Source: Acidimicrobiia bacterium (GTDB taxonomy: Bacteria > Actinomycetota > Acidimicrobiia > Spongiisociales > ZC4RG35). Taken from it: 64,000 nucleotides of DNA. The notes beneath the pieces are model-generated. The model saw only the letters and a program-made list of their open reading frames with translations. It made no database searches and was not told the DNA's origin. Shown here piece after piece: positions 23,987-32,128 of this stretch. Every line of letters begins with the position of its first letter. Within the stretch, counting starts at the first letter, position 1. Where the stretch lies: assembly GCA_028284765.1 (NCBI GenBank), contig JANQRA010000012.1:1-64000 (forward strand). The letters are read 5' to 3'. The translations under genes and the position numbers were made by a program.

Positions 23987-25530
23987 CCGTCAACGCGGTC
24001 GTAACCCCCCACCATCTGTCAGCCGAGGCGGGGCGCACGGTCATCGAGGCAGGCGGCAATGCGGTCGACGCCGCGATCGCAGCCGTTGCGACACAGGGTG
24101 TTGTCGCTCCCGAGACCTGCGGGCTCGGCGGAGACCTCTTCGCTTTGGTCCACACACCGGGATGGGACGTCCCACTTGCCCTCAACGCATCGGGACGCGC
24201 AGGGTCCCGGGTGTCGGCTGAGTCGCTGCGAGCAGCAGGTCACGAGACCATTCCCGAAGACAGCGAGGCAGTCGCGACGATCCCCGGATGTGCGGACGGC
24301 CTTGCCACATTGGCAGCAAGGCTTGGTTCGCTGTCACTGCAGGCTGCGCTACAACCGGCGATCGACCTTGCAAGTCAGGGCTTCCCTGCTTCTAACGAGC
24401 AATCAAGAGCATTCCAGCGCCAGGCAGCCGTCTATTCGACCAATCCTGCAGTGCGCAGCTTCTACCCCGCCGGCCAGCCGGTCTCGCCAGGTGACCAGGT
24501 TGTGCGCCCGGACCTGGCGCGCACTCTCAGCGATCTCGCCGAGGGTGGCAGGAAAGCCTTCTACCTCGGGATTCCCGGTGAGGACATCGTGAGAGCGGTC
24601 GATGATGCCATCACACGCGAAGACCTCGAAGAGAACCAAGCCGAGTGGATCGAGCCAATCTCGGTGGATGTTGCCGGTCTCACTGCGTGGACAATCCCAC
24701 CGAACTCCCAGGGCTATCTCGGACCGGCCACCCTCGCAGTTTTCGAGATGCTGGACCCTCCTGACGATGCCGACGACCCGATGTGGTGGCACCTCCTGAT
24801 TGAGGCGTATCGGTGTCTCGCTTGGGAGAGAGATGACATCGTTTCCGACCCATCGACGGCTCCACTTCCTGCCAACCTGCTGATGGATCGTCCCAGGTTG
24901 GAACGAGCAGCGGCGACGGTTTCCAAGACCACGACAGGTACCTGGCCGACCGACTTGGGACGAGCATCCGGCACCGCGTATCTGACTGTGACCGACACCT
25001 CTGGCATGGCAGTTTCGATCATCCAATCCAACTACCGAGGCACAGGGTCGAGGTTCGGCGCTGATCGTTCTGGATTCCTTCTGCAGGATCGGGGCCTCGG
25101 CTTCAATCTGACATCGGGGCACCCCAACGAACTTGCCCCCGGCAAGCGGCCACTGCACACGCTGTCACCGACCATATGGTCCGACGAGTCGGGCCCTCGT
25201 TGGACGCTTGGCTGCCGCGGCGGGCCCATCCAGCCCCAGCTCATCGCTCAGGTGGGAGCCCGCGCCATCTTGGGGCAGTCCGACTTGGAGGTAGCTCAAG
25301 ATGCACCGCGATGGACAATTGGTGACTTTGGGCCGAATAGCCCGTCGGTGCTAGACATCGAACCGGGTATCCGGTCAGCAGTCACCGACGACCTGGGTGC
25401 AAAGGGTCACCACCTCAACCATCTGGAGTCACCTCAGGGCGGCTGGGGCCCGGTCTCGATCATCGATGTCCAAGGCGGACGGGCGGCAGCAGACCCCCGC
25501 GTGGACACAACACATGCGTTGGTCTTCTAG
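23983..25530 (+). CDS. Gamma-glutamyltransferase family protein
   Basis: GGT enzymes are Ntn hydrolases that cut themselves into two subunits and transfer or hydrolyse gamma-glutamyl groups. This 515-residue protein has the N-terminal HLSAEAGRTVIEAGGNAVDAA and GGDLF patterns of the large subunit. The likely nucleophile is the Thr in GTAYLTVTD, seven residues before the Asp as in the E. coli enzyme, followed by the GPRWTLGCRGG segment of the small subunit. No signal peptide is seen, so it is probably cytosolic, unlike the classical periplasmic enzyme. TTG 23983 overlaps the preceding stop. The partner gene of unnamed family is a constant neighbour only within this window; wider linkage is unknown. 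Confidence 0.87.
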   Translation: MTVNAVVTPHHLSAEAGRTVIEAGGNAVDAAIAAVATQGVVAPETCGLGGDLFALVHTPGWDVPLALNASGRAGSRVSAESLRAAGHETIPEDSEAVATIPGCADGLATLAARLGSLSLQAALQPAIDLASQGFPASNEQSRAFQRQAAVYSTNPAVRSFYPAGQPVSPGDQVVRPDLARTLSDLAEGGRKAFYLGIPGEDIVRAVDDAITREDLEENQAEWIEPISVDVAGLTAWTIPPNSQGYLGPATLAVFEMLDPPDDADDPMWWHLLIEAYRCLAWERDDIVSDPSTAPLPANLLMDRPRLERAAATVSKTTTGTWPTDLGRASGTAYLTVTDTSGMAVSIIQSNYRGTGSRFGADRSGFLLQDRGLGFNLTSGHPNELAPGKRPLHTLSPTIWSDESGPRWTLGCRGGPIQPQLIAQVGARAILGQSDLEVAQDAPRWTIGDFGPNSPSVLDIEPGIRSAVTDDLGAKGHHLNHLESPQGGWGPVSIIDVQGGRAAADPRVDTTHALVF

Positions 25531-27890
25531 GGGCAGGTGAAAGCCTTGTACTCAGCCTCGCTGGCCAACATCTCCTTCAGACGAGCCTGAGCCTGCTCCA
25601 CGTGCTCGACAGCGGTCTCCTTGCTCGGAGAATCTGCCCGATTACCAATTGTCTCGGTCTGTGAGTCGGTCGAGTGCTCCTCGGTTTCCCAGTTCCCAGT
25701 CGCTTCCCAGACACCGCCACGACAGACGTACCACTGCTTGCACACGACCGTCACCCGCTTGAAGGTGATTTCGGGGTGGATGCGCACTTTGTCGGTCGCA
25801 GTGTCAAAGTCCCCTAAGGCATCTTCGATCTGTCCCTTGGTCAACCCGGCCAGGGTCCCCTGAGCAATGCCTGCCTGCCCGCCAAAGAGGCGATTCCAGG
25901 ATGCCATCGAGGATCTGATCACAACATTCCCCAAAGGAACGGTGAAAATCTCCTTGGACTCATCGACGAGCTTCGACTCACCTTCAGTGCACTCCCCGGA
26001 GGGCTCAGGATCACTCGGCGGAGTCGGGCTCGGAGGTGGCGGTGGCGTCGACCCGGGAAGGGCGCCTGCGGCACCAAGACATGCGTCAAGGGCAGCTCGC
26101 GCTCTGGACATCGCCTCCCGAGCGGTCTCGACAGCAGCGTCGGCTTCGGCGAGTCGTGCTTCAGCCTCGGTCAGATGTGCTTCGACATCCGGGCGGATGC
26201 TCTCGGCCGCGTCGGCCTCTGCCTCCTTCTCCTGCCAGAGCCGCAACTCTTCAGGATCCTCGCCGTCGGGTTCGGATAGCCGGTGAGACGTCGCCTGATT
26301 TACCCGACTGACCTCTGCACTGGCCCGGTCTCGGTCGGCCTGGGCATGCGCCTGAGCTTCTCTCGCCCGCTCGTATGCCCATGTCGCAGCGTCATAGGCC
26401 TCCTGTTCGGGTTTGCAATCCTTGCGAGACCTAGTCCTCCCGACCGCAACTGTCACGCCCGCCACGAGCGCCAAGGCAACGGCGATCCAGAACCAAGGAA
26501 CTCCACCGCTTTCTTCCAGATCGGATGGCGGCTCGGTTGACTCGACCTCACCGGATCCCTCGTCGCCTCCGCCGACCTCGGCATCTCCAATTGGCTCGCC
26601 GTTGACCAGGACGACCCCTGTTCCGTCACACGCCTCCGGGCCGGAGACCTGAGTGGTGACGTTGCCCGTATTCGGGTCAATATCGATCTTGAACTCGTCC
26701 CCGCCGGGGCTGGTGCCTTCAATACGGACAAACCCACTGACAGCAGCCCAAAAATTCGTTCTCGCTCCGGACTGGTTCCACACCTGACCGTCCTGACCCT
26801 CAACGAAGGTCCCAGCGAGGATGTCTCTGACGAAGTCCTCTTTGGCGAAATAGCGCGTGCCCGGAGGTGGGCAGCCACCAGTCCCGATGAGGACCGGTGT
26901 GGGCGTCTCGCCTGTGAAGAGCAGATTCAAAGCCCCCGGTGCACCTTCGAGCTCGTCTTCGGGGATATCCATCTCAAACGTGAGCTCTTCGCTGAACTCG
27001 GAGTACACGTCTGTCACCGGTGCCGGAACCGGGCCGGATGACTCAAAGACGCTCACCGGACCTCCGGCACCGTCATTGGCATAGAGCGCCGGGTCGATCT
27101 GCAGCTCACCCACTCCGAAGATCCTCTCCGGGCCCAAGAACGCCACGGTCGTGTCCTTCACCATCGCCACCACGTCCGTCGGCCCGAATGGCCGGGCCAT
27201 GTCGTTCTCGTTGACACGCAGTGCAATCACAACTGGTTCAGGACCATCGCAACCGACTTGAAGGAGCCTTGTCCGCTCTCCATCGACAAGTGCGTCATGA
27301 GTGCCCCCGGGAAACCACTGAGCGAGGTTCTCCGAGGTCAAGGGATTGTCGACCGAAGTCAGCGACTCACCGACCCAGGTTCGACCTACCCAGCGAGGAG
27401 TTTCGCAGGTTGTATCAAAGGGTTCGGCGAGCTCGACAGCCCATATCAACGCCGGAAACTCCGGAAGGATCACAGGTTCATCGATCAGGCCGGACTCGCC
27501 GTAAAACTCCCAGTCGGCGAAGAGGACCGCTAGATCGGCTTCCACACCAGGGTTCAGCGGTGGAAGCTCGTTGAACGTATCCCCGAAGAACTCACTCAAA
27601 TCTGTAAGTGCAACTTCCGCGTCAGCTGACACTCCACTCGGGTAGATCCCCGATTCTGTGTCCACGAACACCGGGCCCGACCCGAAGTTGACGACGGATT
27701 GCATCTGTCTGACGATCGGCGAGTCGGTGTCTTCGTTCTCGACGGCGGCGCCTTCCATTTCGTCCCCAGCGCTGAACCCTTCAAGCAGCTGGACAACAGG
27801 TTCGTAGCTCGTGAGCGATTCCTGAGCCACGGCGCCCAACGAGAGCACGAGCAAGCCAACAGTTGTGAGGGTGACCACCCACCTATTCAT
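25527..27890 (-). CDS. Signal-anchored 787-residue protein with coiled coil, no recognised family
   Basis: I do not recognise this protein. It has a signal peptide (residues 1-22, LVLSLGAVAQ), an extracytoplasmic region of about 440 residues, rich in acidic residues with a few paired cysteines, and one TM helix (about 462-484, WFWIAVALALVAGVTVAVG). Beyond that is an Ala/Glu-rich segment with heptad character (about 494-605), a Pro-rich linker (PPPPPSPTPPSDPEP, about 613-628) and a C-terminal domain of about 155 residues with CKQWYVCRGG. The topology puts the coiled coil and C-terminal domain in the cytoplasm, linking an outside sensor-like region to an inside helix bundle. AGGAGG precedes the ATG by five bases, so unlike its neighbours it is a leadered gene. 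Its stop overlaps the GGT stop by four bases. Confidence 0.8.
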   Translation of the reverse strand: MNRWVVTLTTVGLLVLSLGAVAQESLTSYEPVVQLLEGFSAGDEMEGAAVENEDTDSPIVRQMQSVVNFGSGPVFVDTESGIYPSGVSADAEVALTDLSEFFGDTFNELPPLNPGVEADLAVLFADWEFYGESGLIDEPVILPEFPALIWAVELAEPFDTTCETPRWVGRTWVGESLTSVDNPLTSENLAQWFPGGTHDALVDGERTRLLQVGCDGPEPVVIALRVNENDMARPFGPTDVVAMVKDTTVAFLGPERIFGVGELQIDPALYANDGAGGPVSVFESSGPVPAPVTDVYSEFSEELTFEMDIPEDELEGAPGALNLLFTGETPTPVLIGTGGCPPPGTRYFAKEDFVRDILAGTFVEGQDGQVWNQSGARTNFWAAVSGFVRIEGTSPGGDEFKIDIDPNTGNVTTQVSGPEACDGTGVVLVNGEPIGDAEVGGGDEGSGEVESTEPPSDLEESGGVPWFWIAVALALVAGVTVAVGRTRSRKDCKPEQEAYDAATWAYERAREAQAHAQADRDRASAEVSRVNQATSHRLSEPDGEDPEELRLWQEKEAEADAAESIRPDVEAHLTEAEARLAEADAAVETAREAMSRARAALDACLGAAGALPGSTPPPPPSPTPPSDPEPSGECTEGESKLVDESKEIFTVPLGNVVIRSSMASWNRLFGGQAGIAQGTLAGLTKGQIEDALGDFDTATDKVRIHPEITFKRVTVVCKQWYVCRGGVWEATGNWETEEHSTDSQTETIGNRADSPSKETAVEHVEQAQARLKEMLASEAEYKAFTCP

Positions 27891-27911
27891 GTGTTCCTCC
27901 TGAAAGACAGC

Positions 27912-28940
27912 CTAAGCCGTCAATCCGGCCTGAAGCTGCGAAATCACCTGCTTCAGGGCATCCCGATCTTCAGTCAGGGGCCCTCCGATCGTGTAGAACC
28001 CGACTCGCTGGACCCGGTCGCCGTAGCGGTCTTTGATGGCAGAGGCCAGCTTGTCCAACGGAGCGATGACACCTGCTCCTTCGAGCGCCGCTTCCGGGAC
28101 CTCCCCAGGCATCTTGTCCCACTCACCACGTTTCGACATCGCCGTGAGCTTGGCTCCGAAGTCCCAATCACTTGCCTCGAGTACATGGCGATAGGAGGGT
28201 GTCGAGGCGTAGAAGGAGATCTGTTGCCGGACCGCCGACTTGGCACTCTCGATCTGCTCCTCGGTCTCCCCGGTCATCACGAACACCGTGGTGACCATCT
28301 CCACATCCTTGACCGAACGACCGGTTTTCTCTGCGCCTGATGCCATGTTCGGGAAGACGACCTTGTCCAGGTACGGCACGGTGTGAAAGGGATGGACGTG
28401 AAAGCCTTGACACATCTCCCCGGCCAGAGCGGAGAGGTATGGCCCGACGCCCGCGATGTAGACGGGGACGTCAGCGTGAGGCATGGGTCCCGGATCGAAG
28501 AACGGGGTCATTAGCGACAGCTTGTAGTACTCACCTTCGTACTTCAGTGGCTCGGACATGTTCCAGGACCGCCAGACCGCTCTCATGGCTTCGATGTACT
28601 CGCGCAATTGAGGGCCGGGCTTGCCCCACTGGGACGAGAAGCGCCTCACGATGTGTCCACGCACTTGGGTGCCCAGACCCAACATGAACTTCCCCTCTGT
28701 CTGACGAGCGAGGTCGTATGCGGTCATGGCCATCGCAGTTGGCGACCTAGGGAACGCGACAGCAATCGCTGTCCCAAACTCGAGCTCAGGAGCAGCCGCC
28801 GCCGCGTGGGTTACCGGCAAGAACGGGTCGTACTGAGTCTCGGCGGTGAAGAACCCGTTGTATCCCAGATCGGCAGCGTCCCTTGCCGCGTCCGCGGCGA
28901 GATCCGGAGGAGATGGGGTGAAGTAGTAGTCGACCTTCAT
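27912..28940 (-). CDS. LLM-class F420-dependent oxidoreductase
   Basis: A 342-residue luciferase-like TIM-barrel protein beginning MKVDYYFTPSPPDLAADAAR. Marks include DLGYNGFFTAETQYDPFLP, the GTAIAVAFPRSPTAMA strand-helix and FMLGLGTQVRGHIVRRF. From memory it fits the TIGR03617-type group of putative F420-dependent oxidoreductases, common in Actinobacteria. The hydride acceptor is unknown. Start chosen as ATG 28940, eight codons inside the track ORF, because TACTCT lies seven bases upstream and the family N-terminus starts here. It ends 21 bases before the large unknown protein. Confidence 0.88.
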   Translation of the reverse strand: MKVDYYFTPSPPDLAADAARDAADLGYNGFFTAETQYDPFLPVTHAAAAAPELEFGTAIAVAFPRSPTAMAMTAYDLARQTEGKFMLGLGTQVRGHIVRRFSSQWGKPGPQLREYIEAMRAVWRSWNMSEPLKYEGEYYKLSLMTPFFDPGPMPHADVPVYIAGVGPYLSALAGEMCQGFHVHPFHTVPYLDKVVFPNMASGAEKTGRSVKDVEMVTTVFVMTGETEEQIESAKSAVRQQISFYASTPSYRHVLEASDWDFGAKLTAMSKRGEWDKMPGEVPEAALEGAGVIAPLDKLASAIKDRYGDRVQRVGFYTIGGPLTEDRDALKQVISQLQAGLTA

Positions 28941-28947
28941 TGAATCC

Positions 28948-28953
28948 AGAGTA
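28948..28953 (-). promoter_or_regulatory. -10 box TACTCT for leaderless LLM gene
   Basis: TACTCT is seven bases upstream of ATG 28940; it faces TACGCT of the divergent gene in a 45-base gap. Confidence 0.55.
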
Positions 28954-28973
28954 GAACGCCACAATCGGACGGG

Positions 28974-28979
28974 TACGCT
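28974..28979 (+). promoter_or_regulatory. -10 box TACGCT for leaderless HhH gene
   Basis: TACGCT is six bases upstream of ATG 28986 and drives the HhH-rlmN pair. Confidence 0.55.
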
Positions 28980-28985
28980 GTCGGG

Positions 28986-29297
28986 ATGAAGAAGTTGGCC
29001 AAAGCCATCGGTTTCATCGGCGGAAGCCTTGCGGTCGTCTGGGCGATGCGAGACCGCTTCATTTCGGTTGCGACATCACGGGAGCCGGAGCCGCCAACCT
29101 TCAGAACGAGCGAACCCAAGCCCACCGTCGACACGATTGACGGCATTGGGCCGGTGTTTGCAGAGCGCCTGACAGCTGCCGGGCTCGGCGATTTAGAACG
29201 CCTCGCTTCGGCATCGCCCGACCAGGTGGCGGAGGCTGCAAGTGTCAGCGTGGCGAGGGCCAAGAAGTGGATCGACCTCGCTCAACAGTCCGACTGA
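28986..29297 (+). CDS. Small membrane-anchored helix-hairpin-helix protein
   Basis: A 103-residue protein with a short N-terminal TM helix (about 6-22) and a Pro-rich spacer. A helix-hairpin-helix module follows (about 50-100), starting DTIDGIGPVFAERLTAAGL, the G-x-G hairpin form seen in proteins with helix-hairpin-helix_5 domains. Such modules bind DNA or other HhH proteins without sequence preference; here it would sit at the membrane face. The gene ends directly at the GTG of rlmN (stop and start adjacent), so they are co-transcribed. Confidence 0.75.
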   Translation: MKKLAKAIGFIGGSLAVVWAMRDRFISVATSREPEPPTFRTSEPKPTVDTIDGIGPVFAERLTAAGLGDLERLASASPDQVAEAASVSVARAKKWIDLAQQSD

Positions 29298-30332
29298 GTG
29301 GCCTACCTCACAGCCCCAGAAGACCTGGGCGACCTCTTTCCCAACGAACCCTCGTATCGCGCTGACCAGTTGCGGGAGTGGCTCTACCGCACTCCGGTGA
29401 TGAGCACTGACGACATGACCAACCTTCCCACCGCCATCAGGGAGTCAGTGGACCTTTGGCCGTTTGAAGTCGAGATCGAGCAATCAGCAGACGGCGGACG
29501 CACTCGCAAGTGGCTGTTCAGAGCGCCGGACGGGGCAGCAATCGAGGCTGTCTTGATGGGCTACTCCAAACGTGCGACCTTGTGCATCTCCAGCCAGGCG
29601 GGTTGTGCGCTGGCTTGCACTTTCTGCGCGACGGGCCAATTCGGATTCGAGCGTCATCTCGAACCGGGGGAGATCGTCGCGCAGGTCGCATATGCCCAGG
29701 CGTTCATGCGTCAGATAGGCATGCCGGGAGTTCCTAGCCGCGTGACCAATGTCGTGTTCATGGGCATGGGCGAGCCGCTTGCCAATTACGACAGGGTGCG
29801 AGAGTCGATTCGCAGAATGATCGAGGTCATGGGCATGTCTGCCCGGTCGATCACCGTGAGCACTGTGGGCATGGTCCCCGGGATTCGCCGACTCGCCGAT
29901 GAACCGTGGCCGGTATACCTGGCAGTGAGTTTGCACGCCGCCGATGACGAGTTGCGCACGTCGCTTGTGCCGATCAACAAGAGATACCCGATCGCCGATC
30001 TCGAAGCGGCGGCCTGGGAGTACTTCGAGAAGAAGGGACGTCGGATCTCGATCGAATGGACGATGATGGATGGTGTAAACGACACCTTCGATCAGGCAGA
30101 CAAACTCGCAGCCATCGCCAAACGTCTCCGAGCGCACGTGAACCTGATCGCTCTGAATCCGACACCCCTCAGCGACGAGCGCGCGCCGACCCGTCTACAT
30201 ATCCAGGAGTTCGCGGACTTGCTCAAACGAAAGGGAGCAAACGTCACGATCCGGGACACCCGCGGCAGAGATATTGACGCTGCCTGTGGTCAGCTCCGAG
30301 TTTTATCTGGAAAATCCCGGAGAGATAGTTAG
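29298..30332 (+). CDS. rlmN: Dual-specificity 23S rRNA A2503 / tRNA A37 C2-methyltransferase
   Basis: RlmN is a radical-SAM enzyme that methylates C2 of A2503 in 23S rRNA and A37 in some tRNAs. The 344-residue protein has the cluster motif GCALACTFCATGQFGF (C-x3-C-x2-C), NVVFMGMGEPLANYD, SVSLHA-type strands (LAVSLHAADDELR), IEWTMMDGVND and the catalytic C-terminal Cys in DIDAACGQL. All are as expected for a functional enzyme. GTG 29298 directly follows the stop of the HhH gene. The stop codon lies inside the promoter-like 13-mer of the next gene. Confidence 0.95.
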   Translation: MAYLTAPEDLGDLFPNEPSYRADQLREWLYRTPVMSTDDMTNLPTAIRESVDLWPFEVEIEQSADGGRTRKWLFRAPDGAAIEAVLMGYSKRATLCISSQAGCALACTFCATGQFGFERHLEPGEIVAQVAYAQAFMRQIGMPGVPSRVTNVVFMGMGEPLANYDRVRESIRRMIEVMGMSARSITVSTVGMVPGIRRLADEPWPVYLAVSLHAADDELRTSLVPINKRYPIADLEAAAWEYFEKKGRRISIEWTMMDGVNDTFDQADKLAAIAKRLRAHVNLIALNPTPLSDERAPTRLHIQEFADLLKRKGANVTIRDTRGRDIDAACGQLRVLSGKSRRDS

Positions 30333-30335
30333 GCT
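30330..30335 (+). promoter_or_regulatory. -10 box TAGGCT upstream of LysM/M23 gene
   Basis: TAGGCT begins in the rlmN stop codon, within TAGTTAGGCTCAA, the same 13-mer as before acnA. The leader would be about 38 bases. Confidence 0.45.
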
Positions 30336-30360
30336 CAACCACGCGGAGCGAGTCAGGGGC

Positions 30361-30379
30361 TGAAGGAGCTGTGCCTTCA
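30361..30379 (+). promoter_or_regulatory. Ribosome-site hairpin next to LysM/M23 start
   Basis: TGAAGG-AGCTGTG-CCTTCA forms a 6-bp stem immediately before ATG 30381. The ribosome site AAGGAG is partly in the stem, so folding should lower translation; the sequence suggests a switch or thermometer but does not prove it. Confidence 0.4.
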
Positions 30380-30380
30380 T

Positions 30381-31517
30381 ATGCCCAAATCCCGTCGATT
30401 AAGAGCCCTATTAGTTGGCTCTGTTCTTGCGCTGGTCATCGCGGCCTTTTCGCTCGACTACACCGTCAAGAGAGGTGACACTCTCGGAAAAATCGCCAAA
30501 GAACATGGCGTTTCCGTTGCCGATCTAGTCGCCGAGAACAACATCTCGAATCCCGATCTCATCAGGGTCGGTCAGGTTCTACGTATCCCCGGAGAGGACG
30601 ATGAACCTGATGTGATCCACGTAGTCGCCTGGGGTGAGACCCTGGGAAGAATCGCGAGCCAATACGGCACCTCTGTCAGTGCGATCGTTGAGTCCAATGA
30701 CATCTCAAACCCCAACTTGATCAGGGTCGGCCAGGAGCTGGTTATCGCCCCCAACAGTGGAGGTAGCGGCAGCTCGGGCTCGAGCGGCGGAGGAACCTCT
30801 TACGCCGGGCAGCGTCACGTGGTGAAACGCGGCGAGACGGTCAAGCGAATTGCTGATCAGTACTCAGGTGTGAGCACCAGCGACATCATCGCCGCCAACG
30901 GCATCATCAACAACGTCATCTACTACGGGACCGGTCTTCTCCTCACAGGACCGAGCTACGTTGCCTCCGGAACCGAAGGCAACTCGACCTACACCGTGCA
31001 GCGCGGCGATCGACTCGCCGACATCGCCGCACGTCACGGCATCGGCCTCCAGCAGTTGATCGCCCTCAACAACATCACCAACCCGAACCTCATTCGTGTT
31101 GGCCAGAAGCTCGACATTCCGGCAGGGTCCCGTTGGGTGTGCCCGATCGACAACGCGTCGTTCAGAAACGACTGGGCCTTCCCACGCGGTGGTGGCACAC
31201 GATGGCACGAAGGCAACGACCTCTTCGTCAAGCAAGGGACTCCGGTGATGGCCCCGGCTCCAGGAACGGTCACGTTCAAGACCGGCACCATCGGTGGCCT
31301 GCAGTTCACACTCAAAGGTGACGACGGCGTGACCTACATCGGGACCCACATGAGCGCGTTCGGCAACGACGGCCGCGTCAATGCTGGCGACGTGGTGGGG
31401 TACGTAGGCAACACCGGAAACGCGGTTGGCACGAGCCCTCACCTGCACTTCGGTATGTACGTGGACGGGCGAGTTGTGAACCCCTACCCCACGTTGCATG
31501 CCCACGGCTGCACGTAG
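30381..31517 (+). CDS. LysM-repeat M23 family peptidoglycan peptidase
   Basis: A 378-residue exported protein. A basic N-terminus and hydrophobic helix (about 8-25) serve as signal or anchor. Four LysM modules follow (about 27-70, 80-123, 146-189 and 204-247), each starting Y/H-x-V-x-R/W-G-E/D and ending NLIRVGQ-x-L or similar, with a Gly/Ser linker between the second and third. A C-terminal M23 domain (about 260-370) has zinc ligands in HEGND and HLHFG. LysM modules bind glycan strands and M23 domains cut peptide cross-links, so it is probably a cell-wall hydrolase. The third LysM is the most divergent. Confidence 0.92.
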   Translation: MPKSRRLRALLVGSVLALVIAAFSLDYTVKRGDTLGKIAKEHGVSVADLVAENNISNPDLIRVGQVLRIPGEDDEPDVIHVVAWGETLGRIASQYGTSVSAIVESNDISNPNLIRVGQELVIAPNSGGSGSSGSSGGGTSYAGQRHVVKRGETVKRIADQYSGVSTSDIIAANGIINNVIYYGTGLLLTGPSYVASGTEGNSTYTVQRGDRLADIAARHGIGLQQLIALNNITNPNLIRVGQKLDIPAGSRWVCPIDNASFRNDWAFPRGGGTRWHEGNDLFVKQGTPVMAPAPGTVTFKTGTIGGLQFTLKGDDGVTYIGTHMSAFGNDGRVNAGDVVGYVGNTGNAVGTSPHLHFGMYVDGRVVNPYPTLHAHGCT

Positions 31518-31519
31518 CC

Positions 31520-32128
31520 TCAGTTGGGTCTGGTGACCTCGAAGCGTTCTTTGGTCCCGATGTAGCTGTTGCCGGCCATCCGGCCAACTGCCCGTAGGGC
31601 ATCGTTGTCCACTCGGGTTCCGTCCAGCACGCGCTCCTCGGCGTGAATTGCAACCACGTCTCCAACCACAAGACGGGTCAGGCCCGCCTCACCAAGCTCG
31701 ACCACCTGGCTGACTCTGCACTCGAGGTTGGCGGGCGACTCGGCAACCAGCGGCGCATCGACAACCGAACCTTCCATTGCTGTAAGGCCGGCAATCTCGA
31801 ATTCGTCCGCATCGGCGGTGAAGGAACCAGACGTCACCGACATCGCCTCTACGACCTCTTCTGAAACGATATTGACTGTGAACTCACCGGTTCGTTCCGC
31901 AAGGGTTGACGAGTCTTTGGGTCGATCAGGATGGCTGCCTGCCGAAAACAGAACGACAGGTGGGTTCGAGCTCACCACGTTGAAGAAGGAGAAGGGTGCG
32001 AGGTTGTTGGAGCCATCCTCACGCCTGGTCCCAATCCACCCGATGGGCCGTGGCACAACTAGACCCGAGAGCAGCTTGTAGTTGTCTCTCGTCTCGGTTC
32101 GGGAGAGATCGAAGAACCTCTTGCTCAA
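31520..32128 (-). CDS. Flavin reductase-like FMN-binding protein
   Basis: A 202-residue split-barrel FMN-binding protein with the motifs SGLVVPRPIGWIGTR, NLAPFSFFNVVSSNPPVV and TLAERTGEFTVNIVS, all characteristic of the flavin reductase-like domain family. It may reduce FMN for a partner oxygenase or act as an oxidoreductase itself. Its ATG overlaps the stop of the DUF885 gene by four bases, so they form an operon. It converges on the LysM/M23 gene with two bases between the stops. Confidence 0.85.
   Translation of the reverse strand: MSKRFFDLSRTETRDNYKLLSGLVVPRPIGWIGTRREDGSNNLAPFSFFNVVSSNPPVVLFSAGSHPDRPKDSSTLAERTGEFTVNIVSEEVVEAMSVTSGSFTADADEFEIAGLTAMEGSVVDAPLVAESPANLECRVSQVVELGEAGLTRLVVGDVVAIHAEERVLDGTRVDNDALRAVGRMAGNSYIGTKERFEVTRPN

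Noticed and set aside
30333-30380. c-di-AMP (ydaO) riboswitch before the LysM/M23 gene
   Set aside because: The leader is only about 40 bases, far too short, and the conserved core is absent.
31955-31980. tRNA-like GGTTCGA sequence
   Set aside because: It lies inside the flavin reductase-like coding region and has no cloverleaf around it; no tRNA was found anywhere in the window.
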